From Variovorax paradoxus (lineage in GTDB: Bacteria; Pseudomonadota; Gammaproteobacteria; Burkholderiales; Burkholderiaceae_C): a stretch of DNA of 64,000 bases. This document shows, piece by piece, positions 46,843 to 56,351 of the stretch. A program made the translations under genes and the position numbers. Location of the stretch: NCBI RefSeq assembly GCF_902712855.1, contig NZ_LR743508.1, forward strand, positions 372,001-436,000, written 5' to 3'. Below the pieces are notes generated by a model. It saw only the letters and a list, made by a program, of their open reading frames with translations, was not told where the DNA came from and did not search any database. Positions within the stretch are counted from its first letter, which is position 1, and the number at the start of each line of letters is the position of its first letter.

Positions 46843-48390
46843 ATGCGTCCCATCGATTTCCTGCTGCGCAGCGCGCGGCGCCATCCCGACAAGATCGCCG
46901 TCTCAGGCCCCGAGGGCGAGATCGGCTATGCCGAACTGCTCGCGCGCACCGAAGCGCTGGCCACCGCCTTCCAGGCGCTGGTGCCCGACCCGCGCGGGCG
47001 CATTGCGATCTGCGCGGGCAACCACATATCGCACGTCGTCGCGCTGTTCGCCACGCTGCTCGCGGGCCGCATCTGGGTGCCGCTGAATCCGCGCGCCGGC
47101 AAGGCCGAACTCGGCCGCATCGTCGAGTTCACCGAGGCCGCGCTGGTGGTGGCCGAAGCGGGTCTCGAAGACAAGGTGGCGGGCACGACGGCACGCCGCA
47201 TCCGCTACGTGCCGCAGGATGCCGCGCATGCGGCGCAAGGCACCGTCTGCGAACTCGGCGCGCTCGTCGCCGAATACCGCGGCCGCAAGCCCGAGACCGT
47301 GCGCCACGACCTCGGCGAGACCCAGGCCATCAAGTTCACCGGCGGCACCACCGGCGCGCCCAAGGGCGTGATGCAGAGCTACCGCGCGTGGAACACCACC
47401 ATCGTGTCGATCATGCATGCCATGCGGCTCGACGAGAACGAACGCTACCTGGCGGTGGCCTCGATCACGCACGGCACCTCGACCTTCCTGCTGCCGGTGC
47501 TCGGCTGCGGCGGCACGGTGCTGCTGCCGACCTCCACCCGGCCGCGCGACGTGCTCGACCAGCTCGAGCACGACCGCGTCACCGCGGTGTTCATGCCGCC
47601 CACGCTGATCTACAGCCTGCTCGAGGACGAGACCGCGCGCACGCGCGACTGGTCGGCGCTGCGCCACTTCGTGTACGCCGCCGCGCCGATGCGGCGCGAC
47701 AAGATCCTGGAAGCGCAGCAGGTGTTCGGCCATGTGGAGACCGGCTACGGCCAGACCGAGGCGCCGGCCATCATCTCGTACATGCCGGTGCAGGACCTGG
47801 TCGACGCGCGCAACCTCGACTCGGTCGGCCGTGCCGCGCTGATGACGGAGATCGCGATCATGGATGCCGACGGCCGGCTGCTGCCCACCGGCGAGACCGG
47901 CGAGGTGGTGGTGCGCGGCGACCTGCTGATGTCAGGCTACTGGAAGCAGCCCGAGAAGACCGCCGAGACCTTCCACGACGGCTGGCTGCGCACCGGCGAC
48001 GGCGGCTACCTGGATGAGCGCGGGTTCCTGTTCCTGAAGGACCGGGTGCGCGACATGATCATCACGGGCGGCTTCAACGTCTACCCGACCGACGTGGAGA
48101 ACGCGCTCGGCCAGCACCCCGCGGTGTACGACTGCGCCGTGATCGGCATCGACGACGACAAGTGGGGCGAGGCGGTGCATGCCGCGGTGCAGCTGCGCGC
48201 AGGCGGGCAGGCCACGCAGGAGGAGCTCGTCGCCTGGGTTCGCGCGCGGCTCGACCCGGTGAAGACGCCGAAGGCCGTGCACTTCTTCGAGCAGCTGCCG
48301 CGCACCGCGAACGGCAAGGTCTCGAAGAAGGACGCGCGCGCGGACATCGTCCGGCGCATGCAGGAAACCCCCACGAAGACCACCCCATGA
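46843..48390 (+). CDS. AMP-forming acyl-CoA synthetase
   Basis: 515 residues. The P-loop-like motif KFTGGTTGAPKGVMQ (about 165-180), YGQTEAPA (about 304), GDGGYLDERGFLFLKDR near 385 and the C-terminal Lys in RTANGKVSKKD are all conserved. It activates a carboxylic acid to its CoA thioester through an acyl-adenylate. Begins 16 bases after the receptor gene. This family includes fatty-acid and aryl-CoA ligases, so the substrate is open. Confidence 0.93.
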   Translation: MRPIDFLLRSARRHPDKIAVSGPEGEIGYAELLARTEALATAFQALVPDPRGRIAICAGNHISHVVALFATLLAGRIWVPLNPRAGKAELGRIVEFTEAALVVAEAGLEDKVAGTTARRIRYVPQDAAHAAQGTVCELGALVAEYRGRKPETVRHDLGETQAIKFTGGTTGAPKGVMQSYRAWNTTIVSIMHAMRLDENERYLAVASITHGTSTFLLPVLGCGGTVLLPTSTRPRDVLDQLEHDRVTAVFMPPTLIYSLLEDETARTRDWSALRHFVYAAAPMRRDKILEAQQVFGHVETGYGQTEAPAIISYMPVQDLVDARNLDSVGRAALMTEIAIMDADGRLLPTGETGEVVVRGDLLMSGYWKQPEKTAETFHDGWLRTGDGGYLDERGFLFLKDRVRDMIITGGFNVYPTDVENALGQHPAVYDCAVIGIDDDKWGEAVHAAVQLRAGGQATQEELVAWVRARLDPVKTPKAVHFFEQLPRTANGKVSKKDARADIVRRMQETPTKTTP

Positions 48391-49130
48391 CACCACAGCA
48401 CACACAAGATGCCGCACCGCGCCACGCGCTGGTCACCGGCGGTTCCTCGGGCATCGGCCTGGCCATCTGCCACAACCTGATCGCAGCGGGCTGGGAGGTG
48501 GTGAACTTCGACATCCAGCCACCGCCCGACGGCAGCTCGGGCGAGTTCGTGCGCGTCGACATGGGCGACCGTGCCGCGCTGGCCGAAGCGCTGTCGCAGG
48601 TCACTGCGCGCCGCGCGCTCACCGGCCTGGTGAACAACGTGGCAGCGATCCGCCCCGCGCCCATCGAGGACACCTCGCTCGACGACTTCGACCTGCAGCT
48701 CGCTGTCACCGCGCGCGCCGCGCTGCAGTGCACGCAGGCCGTGCTGCCCGCGATGCGCGCGGCCGGGCACGGCCGCATCGTCAACATCACGAGCCGCGCG
48801 GCGCTGGGCAAGGAACTGCGCAGTGGCTATGCGGCCGCCAAGGGCGCGCTCAACGCGCTCACGCGCACCTGGGCGCTCGAACTGGCGCCGCAGGGCATCA
48901 CGGTGAATGCGGTGGCGCCCGGCCCCATCGCCACCGCGGCCTTCAAGGCCGCGAACCCGGCCGACAGCCCGCGCACGCAGCGCATCGCGCAGGGCATCCC
49001 GGTGCAGCGCTTCGGCGAGCCCGCCGAGGTGGCGCACGCCGTGGGCGGCTTCATGCACCCGATGGCGTCGTTCATGACGGGCCAGGTGCTCTACGTGTGC
49101 GGCGGCATCACGGTCGGCCTCGCCGGCTGA
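48387..49130 (+). CDS. Short-chain dehydrogenase/reductase
   Basis: 247 residues, ATGA overlap with the synthetase gene. TGGSSGIG (about 17-24), NNVA in place of NNAG, a Ser in NITSRAALG and YAAAKGAL for Tyr/Lys. FabG-like overall. It probably oxidises or reduces a hydroxy/keto acyl-CoA made in the same pathway. Confidence 0.92.
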   Translation: MTPQHTQDAAPRHALVTGGSSGIGLAICHNLIAAGWEVVNFDIQPPPDGSSGEFVRVDMGDRAALAEALSQVTARRALTGLVNNVAAIRPAPIEDTSLDDFDLQLAVTARAALQCTQAVLPAMRAAGHGRIVNITSRAALGKELRSGYAAAKGALNALTRTWALELAPQGITVNAVAPGPIATAAFKAANPADSPRTQRIAQGIPVQRFGEPAEVAHAVGGFMHPMASFMTGQVLYVCGGITVGLAG

Positions 49131-49149
49131 ACGATCGTCCGGAGCACGC

Positions 49150-49932
49150 ATGCCCATCAAGACCGACATCGGCTACACCACGCCCGACACCATCTGGGTG
49201 CGCGGGCGCAACCTGTCCACCGAGATCCTCGGCAAGCTCGACTTCGTGGAGATGATCTGGCTGGTGACCTTCGGCCGCACGCCCGAGCCGCGCGAGAAGA
49301 ACATGGTCAACCTGCTGCTGGTCACGGCCGCGGACCACGGGCTCACGCCCAGCGCCATCACGGCGCGGCTGACCTGGCTCGGCGCGCCCGAGTCGCTGCA
49401 GGGCGCGGTCGCGGCCGGGCTGCTGGGCGCGGGCAACAACTTCCTGGGCACCGTGCAGAACGTCAGCGAGATCCTGGTGCGCGAGGCCGCCTCGCTGGCG
49501 GACGACGCCGACGACGACACCGTGCGAGCGCGGGCGGCGCAGGTGGTGAGCGAGTACCGCGCGGCGCGCAGGTCGATTCCCGGCATCGGCCACCCGATCC
49601 ATGTCGACGGCGATCCGCGCGTGCCGACGCTCATGGCGGTGTCGAAGGAAAACGGCTACTTCGGCCGGCACTGGCGCCTGGCGCTGGCCATCACCGAGGA
49701 GCTGCGCGAGCGCCATGGCCGGCACCTGCCGCTGAACGCGGCCGGCGCCAACGGCGCGGTGCTGGCCGACATGGGGCTCGACCCGCTGCTGGGCCGCGGC
49801 CTCGCGCTCATCGGGCGCGCCGCCGGGCTGGTGGCGCACGTGGTCGAGGAACGCTCGTCGCCGACGGGGCAGCAGGTCTGGGACCTGGTGCTGCGGCAGG
49901 ACGCGCGCAACGTGCTGCCGCCCGAGCGCTGA
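49150..49932 (+). CDS. Citrate-synthase-fold lyase (citryl-CoA lyase-like, 260 aa)
   Basis: 260 residues, about two-thirds of a citrate synthase, as in the citryl-CoA lyase branch. IWVRGRNLSTEILGKLDFVE begins the domain; IPGIGHPIH keeps the second catalytic His, while the first His region reads GLLGAGNNFLG, without His. The C-terminal EERSSPTGQQVWD resembles the family. It would cleave or form a C-C bond between an acyl-CoA and a keto acid. Last gene of the LacI-controlled unit, 13 bases from the convergent pgaD. Confidence 0.82.
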   Translation: MPIKTDIGYTTPDTIWVRGRNLSTEILGKLDFVEMIWLVTFGRTPEPREKNMVNLLLVTAADHGLTPSAITARLTWLGAPESLQGAVAAGLLGAGNNFLGTVQNVSEILVREAASLADDADDDTVRARAAQVVSEYRAARRSIPGIGHPIHVDGDPRVPTLMAVSKENGYFGRHWRLALAITEELRERHGRHLPLNAAGANGAVLADMGLDPLLGRGLALIGRAAGLVAHVVEERSSPTGQQVWDLVLRQDARNVLPPER

Positions 49933-49945
49933 AGAAGCGAAGCGC

Positions 49946-50548
49946 TCAGGCCTTGCGCCGGGGCGCGAGCTGGCCCGAGGGCGTCAGCAACGCGGGTTCG
50001 GTGTCGAGGTCGGCCGCGGCGGTCACGCGCCCGTCACGGTCGTGCTGCACCTCCAGGCGCCTCGCGCGCTGCCACAGCGACAGATTGCGCGGCTCGAGCA
50101 AGGAGTACTCGGCCAGCTGCGCCACCGTGCTGTCGTCGCCGCGTTCGGGCATCTGCTCGTCGCGGATCGCACGCCGGCGCGCCGGCGCGAGCAGCAGCAT
50201 CCCTGCCAGGATGCCGAGCGCGCACAGCCCGTAGATGACGAGCAGGCCGTTGTCCTGCCGCACCTGCTCCACATGGAAGAAATGGCGCCAGGCGTACAAG
50301 GCCACGGCCGCCCAGAACAGCACCAGCAGCACCGGCCGCCCGACGCGCAGCCAGGCATAGGTGGCCACCGCGTTGGGCATGGACTTGTTGCGCATGAACG
50401 CGCTCAGCGGCACGCGCGCGGCGTCGAGCACCGGCGTTTCCTCCTGCGGTTCCGCCCACCCGCGCTGGCGCGGCGGAAGCGGGGCTTCGGCGCCTTGCGG
50501 GCGCTCATTCGTGTTCGATGGAACGGATAGCTGCTGCGGGTTTTTCAT
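49946..50548 (-). CDS. pgaD: Poly-N-acetylglucosamine synthesis protein PgaD
   Basis: 200 residues. Two membrane helices (about 68-88, PVLLVLFWAAVALYAW, and about 102-120, LLVIYGLCALGILAGMLLLA) between a hydrophilic N-terminus of about 60 residues and a charged C-terminal region. PgaD assists the PgaC synthase and in E. coli takes part in c-di-GMP response. It starts 44 bases inside pgaC and is last in the operon. Confidence 0.88.
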   Translation of the reverse strand: MKNPQQLSVPSNTNERPQGAEAPLPPRQRGWAEPQEETPVLDAARVPLSAFMRNKSMPNAVATYAWLRVGRPVLLVLFWAAVALYAWRHFFHVEQVRQDNGLLVIYGLCALGILAGMLLLAPARRRAIRDEQMPERGDDSTVAQLAEYSLLEPRNLSLWQRARRLEVQHDRDGRVTAAADLDTEPALLTPSGQLAPRRKA

Positions 50549-51809
50549 GGGCGACTCCTCGGTCGGGGCTGGTCCACCTGGCGCGCTTGCCCTTGCGCCG
50601 CAGGAGCGTGACCGGCAAGGCCACGACCGTGGTGAACATGTTGATCATCCAGAAGGCAAGCGGGTACCAGATGGTCCAGACGAGATAGCGCAGGATGTTG
50701 CGGTCGTAGTGGCGGTCGATCCACAGGCTGACGAACATCTGCAGCATGCAGGTGATGCCGAGCAGCATCCCGTGCCATTCGGGCCAGAAACCCACGTACT
50801 GCCACTCGGGCGGCAGGAAGCGCCTCACCAGCGCGAGCACCAGCACGCAGAACATGGCGTAGGCCCACACCACGCTCGCGAGGTACTCTGCGAACACGGG
50901 CCACATCATGAAGTTGCGCGGCCTGATCACCTGCCCCGCATAGCGCAGCAGGGTCTGGATGCCGCCGGTGGCCCAGCGCTGGCGCTGGCGGTAGAGACCG
51001 CGCACGGTCTCGGGCATGAGGATCCAGCACAGCGCGCGCGGCTCGTAGCGCACGCGCCAGCCCTGCAGCTGCAGCTTCCAGCTGATGTCGATGTCCTCGG
51101 TCATGACGTCCGAGCTCCAGAACTGGACGTCGAGCAGCGCCCTGCGGCGGAACATCGACAGCACGCCCGACACCGTGAAGAGCCGCCCCGCCAGTTGCTG
51201 CGTGCGCTTGATGAGCCCGATGTTCGACGAGAACTCGCCGACCTGCATGCGCCCGAGCAGCGTGGTGCGCGTGCGGATGCGCGGGTTGCCGGTGACCGCG
51301 CCGACGCGCTCCGAATGCAGCAGGTGCGTGAGCATCCAGGCGATGGCGTCGGGGTCGACCAGCGCATCGCCGTCGACACCCAGGATGTACTCGCCGTTGG
51401 CCAGCACGGCCGCGGTGTTCAGCGCGACGGCCTTGCCCTGGTTGCGTGCATGGTGCACCACGCGCAGTGCGGCATGGCGTTCGGCCAGCGCGTCGAGCAC
51501 CTCGCCGGTGTCGTCGCTGCTGCCATCGTTGATGGCGATCACCTCGTAGTTCGGATAGCGGCTGCGCATGAGCTGCTCGATCACCTCCTGCACCTGCGCG
51601 CCCTCGTTGAAGCAGGGCACGATCACGCTCACCAGCGGCATCTCGGGCAGCAGCGGCAGCGGGTCCATGCGCAGGTGGCGGCGGCGCTCGAACACCAGCG
51701 CGTGCGCGATGCCGCCGGCCATCCACACGTAAGCCGCGATGAAGGGGTAGTAGAAGACGTAGTCGAGCAGGGCCCGGACGACACCGGCGCCGAAGAAGTC
51801 GGGATTCAT
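50505..51809 (-). CDS. pgaC: Poly-beta-1,6-N-acetylglucosamine synthase PgaC
   Basis: 434 residues. GT2 motifs: NDGSSDDTGEV, GVDGDALVDPDA (DxD-like), TEDIDISWKLQLQGW (TED) and QRQRWATGG (QRxRW), with membrane helices at the N-terminus (about 15-35) and three or four near 300-410. It polymerises GlcNAc from UDP-GlcNAc at the inner membrane. Starts 10 bases after the pgaB stop. Confidence 0.95.
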   Translation of the reverse strand: MNPDFFGAGVVRALLDYVFYYPFIAAYVWMAGGIAHALVFERRRHLRMDPLPLLPEMPLVSVIVPCFNEGAQVQEVIEQLMRSRYPNYEVIAINDGSSDDTGEVLDALAERHAALRVVHHARNQGKAVALNTAAVLANGEYILGVDGDALVDPDAIAWMLTHLLHSERVGAVTGNPRIRTRTTLLGRMQVGEFSSNIGLIKRTQQLAGRLFTVSGVLSMFRRRALLDVQFWSSDVMTEDIDISWKLQLQGWRVRYEPRALCWILMPETVRGLYRQRQRWATGGIQTLLRYAGQVIRPRNFMMWPVFAEYLASVVWAYAMFCVLVLALVRRFLPPEWQYVGFWPEWHGMLLGITCMLQMFVSLWIDRHYDRNILRYLVWTIWYPLAFWMINMFTTVVALPVTLLRRKGKRARWTSPDRGVAHEKPAAAIRSIEHE

Positions 51810-51819
51810 GCGGCGGCCC

Positions 51820-53889
51820 TCACGGCTTGGCAGGCGCCAGGGCCGGCGGGGTTTCGAGGCTGTCGACCTTGCCGCCGCGCAGGTTGACGCGCACCGAGAG
51901 GATGTCGCGCACCGTCACCAGCGGCGGCTGGCCTTCGAGGAAGTCGTCGGGGTAGATCGCGACATGGCGCGCGCCCAGCCGGTGCAGCAGGGTCCACTGG
52001 CCGGCGAGCGTGTCCTTGTCGATCATCTTTCCGCTGCGCCAGTCGCGCGCCTGCAGCTCGAACACCGTGCGCTCGATCCCGTGCGGCTGCGCGGCCACCT
52101 GCCGGTACAGCGCCTCGAGCCAGGCCTTCGGGTCGGCGGCCTGCTCCATGAACGGCATCGCCATCACCGCGGTGTAGTCGTAGGCCTGCAGCGACTGCGA
52201 GAGGCTCTGCGCGAACCACTCCTGCGACGCGGGCTCGAGCACCGGACGCGCGTAAAGGTTGCGCGCGGTCAGGATGCCCGGTTGCCATTCGCGGGCACGC
52301 TGCGCGAGCTCAAGCGTGAAGTCGGTGAGCTGCCGCGTCTTGAATTCGGTCCACCGCGCGCGCAGCGCCGGATCGCCGCGCAGCGTGCGAAGGTCGGCCG
52401 GCAGCCCCTGTGCCGCGAGCTGCGCAAGCGCGGCAGGGCTGGCGTCCTCGTCGTCGCTGTAGGTGGCGTCGTCGTGGAACAGCAGGCCGGCAACGGGCGC
52501 GTTCTTCGCGAGGTCTTCGTAGATGTCTCCGATGAGTGCGCGCACGCGCGCATCCGCCGGCGACAGGCGGTGGTAGCGCACCTGGTCGCGCGCGGCCGCC
52601 GACGCCGGCTCCATGTGCGTCACGCGCACGCCGGCCAGCGGGTTGTTCGCGGGCAGCTGGAACGCGAGCACCGGCATCCACGCGTAGACCTCCACGCCGG
52701 TGCGGGTGCGCAGTTGCCACGCGACGCGGTTGAACAGATCGGCGCGCATCGGCAGGTGCCGGTTGGGAAAGTACAGCGCGTCGGCCGCGCCGTCGCCGTC
52801 GGGGTCGGCAAAGGCCTGCAGGAACACCGCCGACGGCCCGACCGCCTGGACGCGGTCGAGCAGGCGCGAAAGATTGGCTTCCTGCTGCTGCGGATCGGGG
52901 TCGTACACGTTGTCGAGGTCGATGTGCATCGCGCGCTGCAGCACGCGCGGATCGGGCCGCGCGGGGGTGCGCAGCAGCGCGTATTCGGGCACTGCGATGT
53001 CGTACGTGGCCAGGCCGCGGCGGATGGTCTGCAATGGCACGTCGGGCGTGTTGGGGCCTTCGTCGAGCGTGAGCGTGATCGGCATGCCGGCGCGGTCGGC
53101 CGCGCGCAGCGCGGCCTTGTTGTAGGCGCCGTACGGCCACACCATGGCGCGCACGCGGGCACCGGTGCGCTGCTCGATCAGGCCCCGGCTGCGGCGCAGG
53201 TCGGCCTCGACGCGGGCGATCCACGCGGCATCGTCCTCGTAGCGCCCTGTGCTGCTGTCGTAGCGGTGCGTCACAGCCGCCGGCTGCAGGTTGCCCTGCG
53301 GGTTGCCTGGCACACCGGTGTGGATCGCATCGCCGTGGCTGGCGTACTCCACCAGGCCCGAGGCGGCCATCTCGCGCGCCTGCTCCCAGGTGATGAAAGC
53401 CTCGCGCCGCAGGGGCGTCTGCGCGCCGTAGCCGGCCACGATCTGCCCCGGCGGCACCTCGAGCCAGCCGGTGACCAGCGCCATGACCGCGGGGTAGTTG
53501 AACTGCTTCAGCAGCGGATAGACCTTGCTATAGAAGCTCTCGTAGCCGTCGTCGAAGCTCAGCAGCACCGCGCGCGCAGGCAGCGGCTTGCCGCCGGCGC
53601 GGGCATCCACGATCTGCTGCAGGCTCACCGGGTGGTAGCCGGCGCTGCGCAGCCACGAGAAGAAGTCGGCCACGGTGCGCTCGTCGAGCGCGGTGGGTTC
53701 GGGCTCGGCGACGAAGCTCTCCCGCACGTTGTGGCGGACGTCGTGCATCGCGATCGCGCGGAAGGTCTTGCCGTCGTCGGCATCGGGCGCGGGCAGCGCC
53801 TGCGCATGCGCGAGCACCGCGCAGAGGCCGAGCAGCGAGGCAGCGGCCATGCGCAGGAACGCGAGGAGATCTCTTTTGTTTTTCTTCAT
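51820..53889 (-). CDS. pgaB: Poly-N-acetylglucosamine deacetylase PgaB
   Basis: 689 residues from the ATG at 53889, overlapping the pgaA stop by ATGA. Signal peptide about 1-30 (FLRMAAASLLGLCAVLAHAQ). Polysaccharide-deacetylase domain about 50-300 with LLSFDDGYESFY and YASHGDAIHTG for metal and acid residues; C-terminal glycosidase-like domain about 320-680 (DLDNVYDPDPQQQ, HDDATYSDDEDA). In E. coli it partly deacetylates PNAG for export. No lipobox Cys is visible, unlike E. coli PgaB. Confidence 0.94.
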   Translation of the reverse strand: MKKNKRDLLAFLRMAAASLLGLCAVLAHAQALPAPDADDGKTFRAIAMHDVRHNVRESFVAEPEPTALDERTVADFFSWLRSAGYHPVSLQQIVDARAGGKPLPARAVLLSFDDGYESFYSKVYPLLKQFNYPAVMALVTGWLEVPPGQIVAGYGAQTPLRREAFITWEQAREMAASGLVEYASHGDAIHTGVPGNPQGNLQPAAVTHRYDSSTGRYEDDAAWIARVEADLRRSRGLIEQRTGARVRAMVWPYGAYNKAALRAADRAGMPITLTLDEGPNTPDVPLQTIRRGLATYDIAVPEYALLRTPARPDPRVLQRAMHIDLDNVYDPDPQQQEANLSRLLDRVQAVGPSAVFLQAFADPDGDGAADALYFPNRHLPMRADLFNRVAWQLRTRTGVEVYAWMPVLAFQLPANNPLAGVRVTHMEPASAAARDQVRYHRLSPADARVRALIGDIYEDLAKNAPVAGLLFHDDATYSDDEDASPAALAQLAAQGLPADLRTLRGDPALRARWTEFKTRQLTDFTLELAQRAREWQPGILTARNLYARPVLEPASQEWFAQSLSQSLQAYDYTAVMAMPFMEQAADPKAWLEALYRQVAAQPHGIERTVFELQARDWRSGKMIDKDTLAGQWTLLHRLGARHVAIYPDDFLEGQPPLVTVRDILSVRVNLRGGKVDSLETPPALAPAKP

Positions 53890-56351
53890 TGGAACGGCAC
53901 CGACAGGTTGAGGTAGACGAAGCGGCGGCGTTCGCGCACGCCGTCGTAGGGATGGCTCGCGATGCCGAGGCCGTAGCTCAGCGTCGCGGAACGCCCGAAC
54001 ACCCATTCATGGCCGTAGCGCAGCGACCAGAGCGTGCCGCTGCCGAAGCCCTGCTGCCGGTAGCCGCCGGCCTCCACGCCGAACACGTGCGAGAAGCGTC
54101 GGTCGTCGCGCTTCCAGCCCAGGTACTTGCCGGTGAGCGCCACCTGCAGCGCGCTTTCGCTGCGCGGCGCGAAGTAGGCGGCGTCCTGCCGGGCGTAGCG
54201 CCCGGTCTCGCCGCTCAGCGTGCCTTCGAGCTGGAAGCGCGGGCCGCTCACGAGGCGCTCGCGCCAGCTCAGGCCGACCGCGTCGCGGCTGTTGCCGTCG
54301 CTGAAGTCCATGCGCTGCAGGCGCCCTTCGAAGGCGCGCGACTCGTTCACGACGTAGGTGCCGCCGAGCTCGAGCGATCGCGCGCCCACGCCGGTCAGCC
54401 GCGCCTTCCACGGCGTCTCCAGGCTGTTGGAATCGAAGCGCGCCGACAGGCGCCAGGCATCGCTGGCGCGGTAGTCGAGCCCGAGCGCGACGCCTGTGCG
54501 GTAGCGCCCCTTGTCGGCCTGGTGCAGCTCGGCGCTGGCCTGCCAGCGGCCCTGGAGGTATTCGACGCCGACGCCGCTGCGCGACAGCTCGGCATTGCCG
54601 ATCGAGGTGTCGCCGCGCGCGAACACCTGCCGGAAGAACAGCCGCCAGCTGTCGTCCCACAGCGGCGACGACAGCTTCGCGTCGACGCGCCAGTCGCGGT
54701 CGGCCAGCACGCTGTTGCCATGTCCCTGGCCGGCATCGGCGTCGATGTCCAGCCGCGGCGCACGCAAGGTGTCGCGCTGGGTGACGGCATTGCGCACCGC
54801 GATGGATTCGGGCACCTCGGCCTGCAGGGTGTCCGTGAGTTCGCGGCCGGCGCGGATCTCGCCCGCATCGAACAGCGCGCCCGCATAGCCGGCGCGCGCA
54901 GCCACGTCCCACGGGTGGTCGGTGAGCGTCTCGCGGTAGCGCCCGAGCGCCTCGTCGGGCTTGTCGCGCAGCTTCATGGTTTCCGCGAGGCCCGAGCGGA
55001 AGCCGCTGTTGAGCGGCGCCAGCGATGTCAGGCCGCGGAAGCTGGCTTCGGCCTGCCACGGCCGCTCGGTGTAGAGCTGGTACAGGGCGCGCAGGTTGCG
55101 CACCTCGGCGTACTCGGGGTTGGCGCGGCCTTGCTCGGGCGTGAGGCGCAGCAGCGGCGGCGTGGCCGCCTCGAGCAGGCGCAGCAGCGCCTCGGCGTCC
55201 TCGAAGCGCGCGGTGTCGAGGTAGGCATACACCAGGCCGGTGTGGGCGTCGCTGGGCACCGGGATCGCTTCGCCGCCGGCGCGCAGCGCCTCCTCGTAGA
55301 TCGGGGCCGCGAGGTCGGAACGGCGCTGCTGCTGATAGGCGCCCGCCACGTCGGACAGCGCGTAGTACGGCAGCGGTTCTTCCACATGCTGCGCTTGCCA
55401 TTGCTCGTAACCCGCAGTGACCTCGGCGAAGCGGCCACGTGCGGAAAGGGCCAGCAGGTGGTCGGCGTACAGGCGCAGGTAGAGCGCATTCCAGCGCTGC
55501 CGCGGATCGTCGGACTCACCCGAGCCTTCGGCGCGATCCACGCGCCCGGCCTGGCCTGCGGCTTCGCTCAGCGCGGGCGCATACAGCGCAAGCAGTTCGT
55601 CGATGCGCTCGAAGCGGGCCGGGCCCTCGCCCGCCCGCTGGTCGCGTTCGCCGATGGCCCAGCGCAGCCGCTGGCCCATGGCCTGCTGGCGCAGGCTCGC
55701 GAGCTCGAAGTCGCTGAAGGTGCCGGGCGCGTCGCGCTGTACCGCTTCGGCCTGCGCCAGCGATTCGGTGAGTGCGCCCATGTTCTCGAGCGCGAAGGCG
55801 TTCTCGCGGCGCACGATGCGCTGCGTGGGCCTGAGCGCGGTCAGGCGCAACTGCAGGATGCGGTCGTCGGCGCGCCGCGCAGCGACGAAGGCGGACTCGA
55901 AGGCGTAGTCGGCGAGCCGGCCGGGCGGCACGGCGCGTGCCCAGCGCACGGCCTCCTGCGGCCGGTCGGCCTGAAGCGCCCAGACCACCGCATCGGACGC
56001 GATGCGCTCGCGCTGCGCGCCTGTTGCGGCCTGTCCGAACCAGCCGTCCATGTACGCCACGGCGTCGGCCGGCGTCACGCTTCCGGCACGTACCTGCACG
56101 ACCAGCGCGTCATGCGCTTCAGTGCTGTAGCGCGCCTGCACGGCCATGGGGGACGGCTGAGGGGATGGCGTCCCGGCAACGGCGACGGGCGTTGCGGAAA
56201 TCGGCGGACCCGACGCGGCCCGGGCCGCGGAAGGCGCAGCCAGCCACACGACGGCCGCCACGAGGGTCGTGGCCGAAGCGGTGAAGGTGAGTGCGTGCGG
56301 GGCGGTGGGCTGGGTAAGGTGGGGTGGGTGTGACAGCGTTTTTTTTCTCAA
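53886..56351 (-). CDS. pgaA: Poly-N-acetylglucosamine outer-membrane porin PgaA
   Basis: 821 residues from a TTG at 56351. Signal segment about 22-46 (ASATTLVAAVVWLAAPSAAR). Periplasmic TPR-like helical region about 70-520, then an outer-membrane beta-barrel about 540-821, ending VYLNLSVPFQ-like (FVYLNLSVPFQ), with a terminal aromatic-rich strand. PgaA exports PNAG across the outer membrane. First gene of pgaABCD; the start is preceded by a T-rich tract and a leader holding a hairpin at 56507-56535. Confidence 0.92.
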   Translation of the reverse strand: MRKKTLSHPPHLTQPTAPHALTFTASATTLVAAVVWLAAPSAARAASGPPISATPVAVAGTPSPQPSPMAVQARYSTEAHDALVVQVRAGSVTPADAVAYMDGWFGQAATGAQRERIASDAVVWALQADRPQEAVRWARAVPPGRLADYAFESAFVAARRADDRILQLRLTALRPTQRIVRRENAFALENMGALTESLAQAEAVQRDAPGTFSDFELASLRQQAMGQRLRWAIGERDQRAGEGPARFERIDELLALYAPALSEAAGQAGRVDRAEGSGESDDPRQRWNALYLRLYADHLLALSARGRFAEVTAGYEQWQAQHVEEPLPYYALSDVAGAYQQQRRSDLAAPIYEEALRAGGEAIPVPSDAHTGLVYAYLDTARFEDAEALLRLLEAATPPLLRLTPEQGRANPEYAEVRNLRALYQLYTERPWQAEASFRGLTSLAPLNSGFRSGLAETMKLRDKPDEALGRYRETLTDHPWDVAARAGYAGALFDAGEIRAGRELTDTLQAEVPESIAVRNAVTQRDTLRAPRLDIDADAGQGHGNSVLADRDWRVDAKLSSPLWDDSWRLFFRQVFARGDTSIGNAELSRSGVGVEYLQGRWQASAELHQADKGRYRTGVALGLDYRASDAWRLSARFDSNSLETPWKARLTGVGARSLELGGTYVVNESRAFEGRLQRMDFSDGNSRDAVGLSWRERLVSGPRFQLEGTLSGETGRYARQDAAYFAPRSESALQVALTGKYLGWKRDDRRFSHVFGVEAGGYRQQGFGSGTLWSLRYGHEWVFGRSATLSYGLGIASHPYDGVRERRRFVYLNLSVPFQ

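Noticed and set aside
51808..53916. A 702-residue frame antisense to pgaB
   Set aside because: Shadow of pgaB, rich in Arg, Gln and His, without motifs.
53889..56333. An 814-residue frame antisense to pgaA
   Set aside because: Shadow of pgaA; no ribosome site or protein motif.
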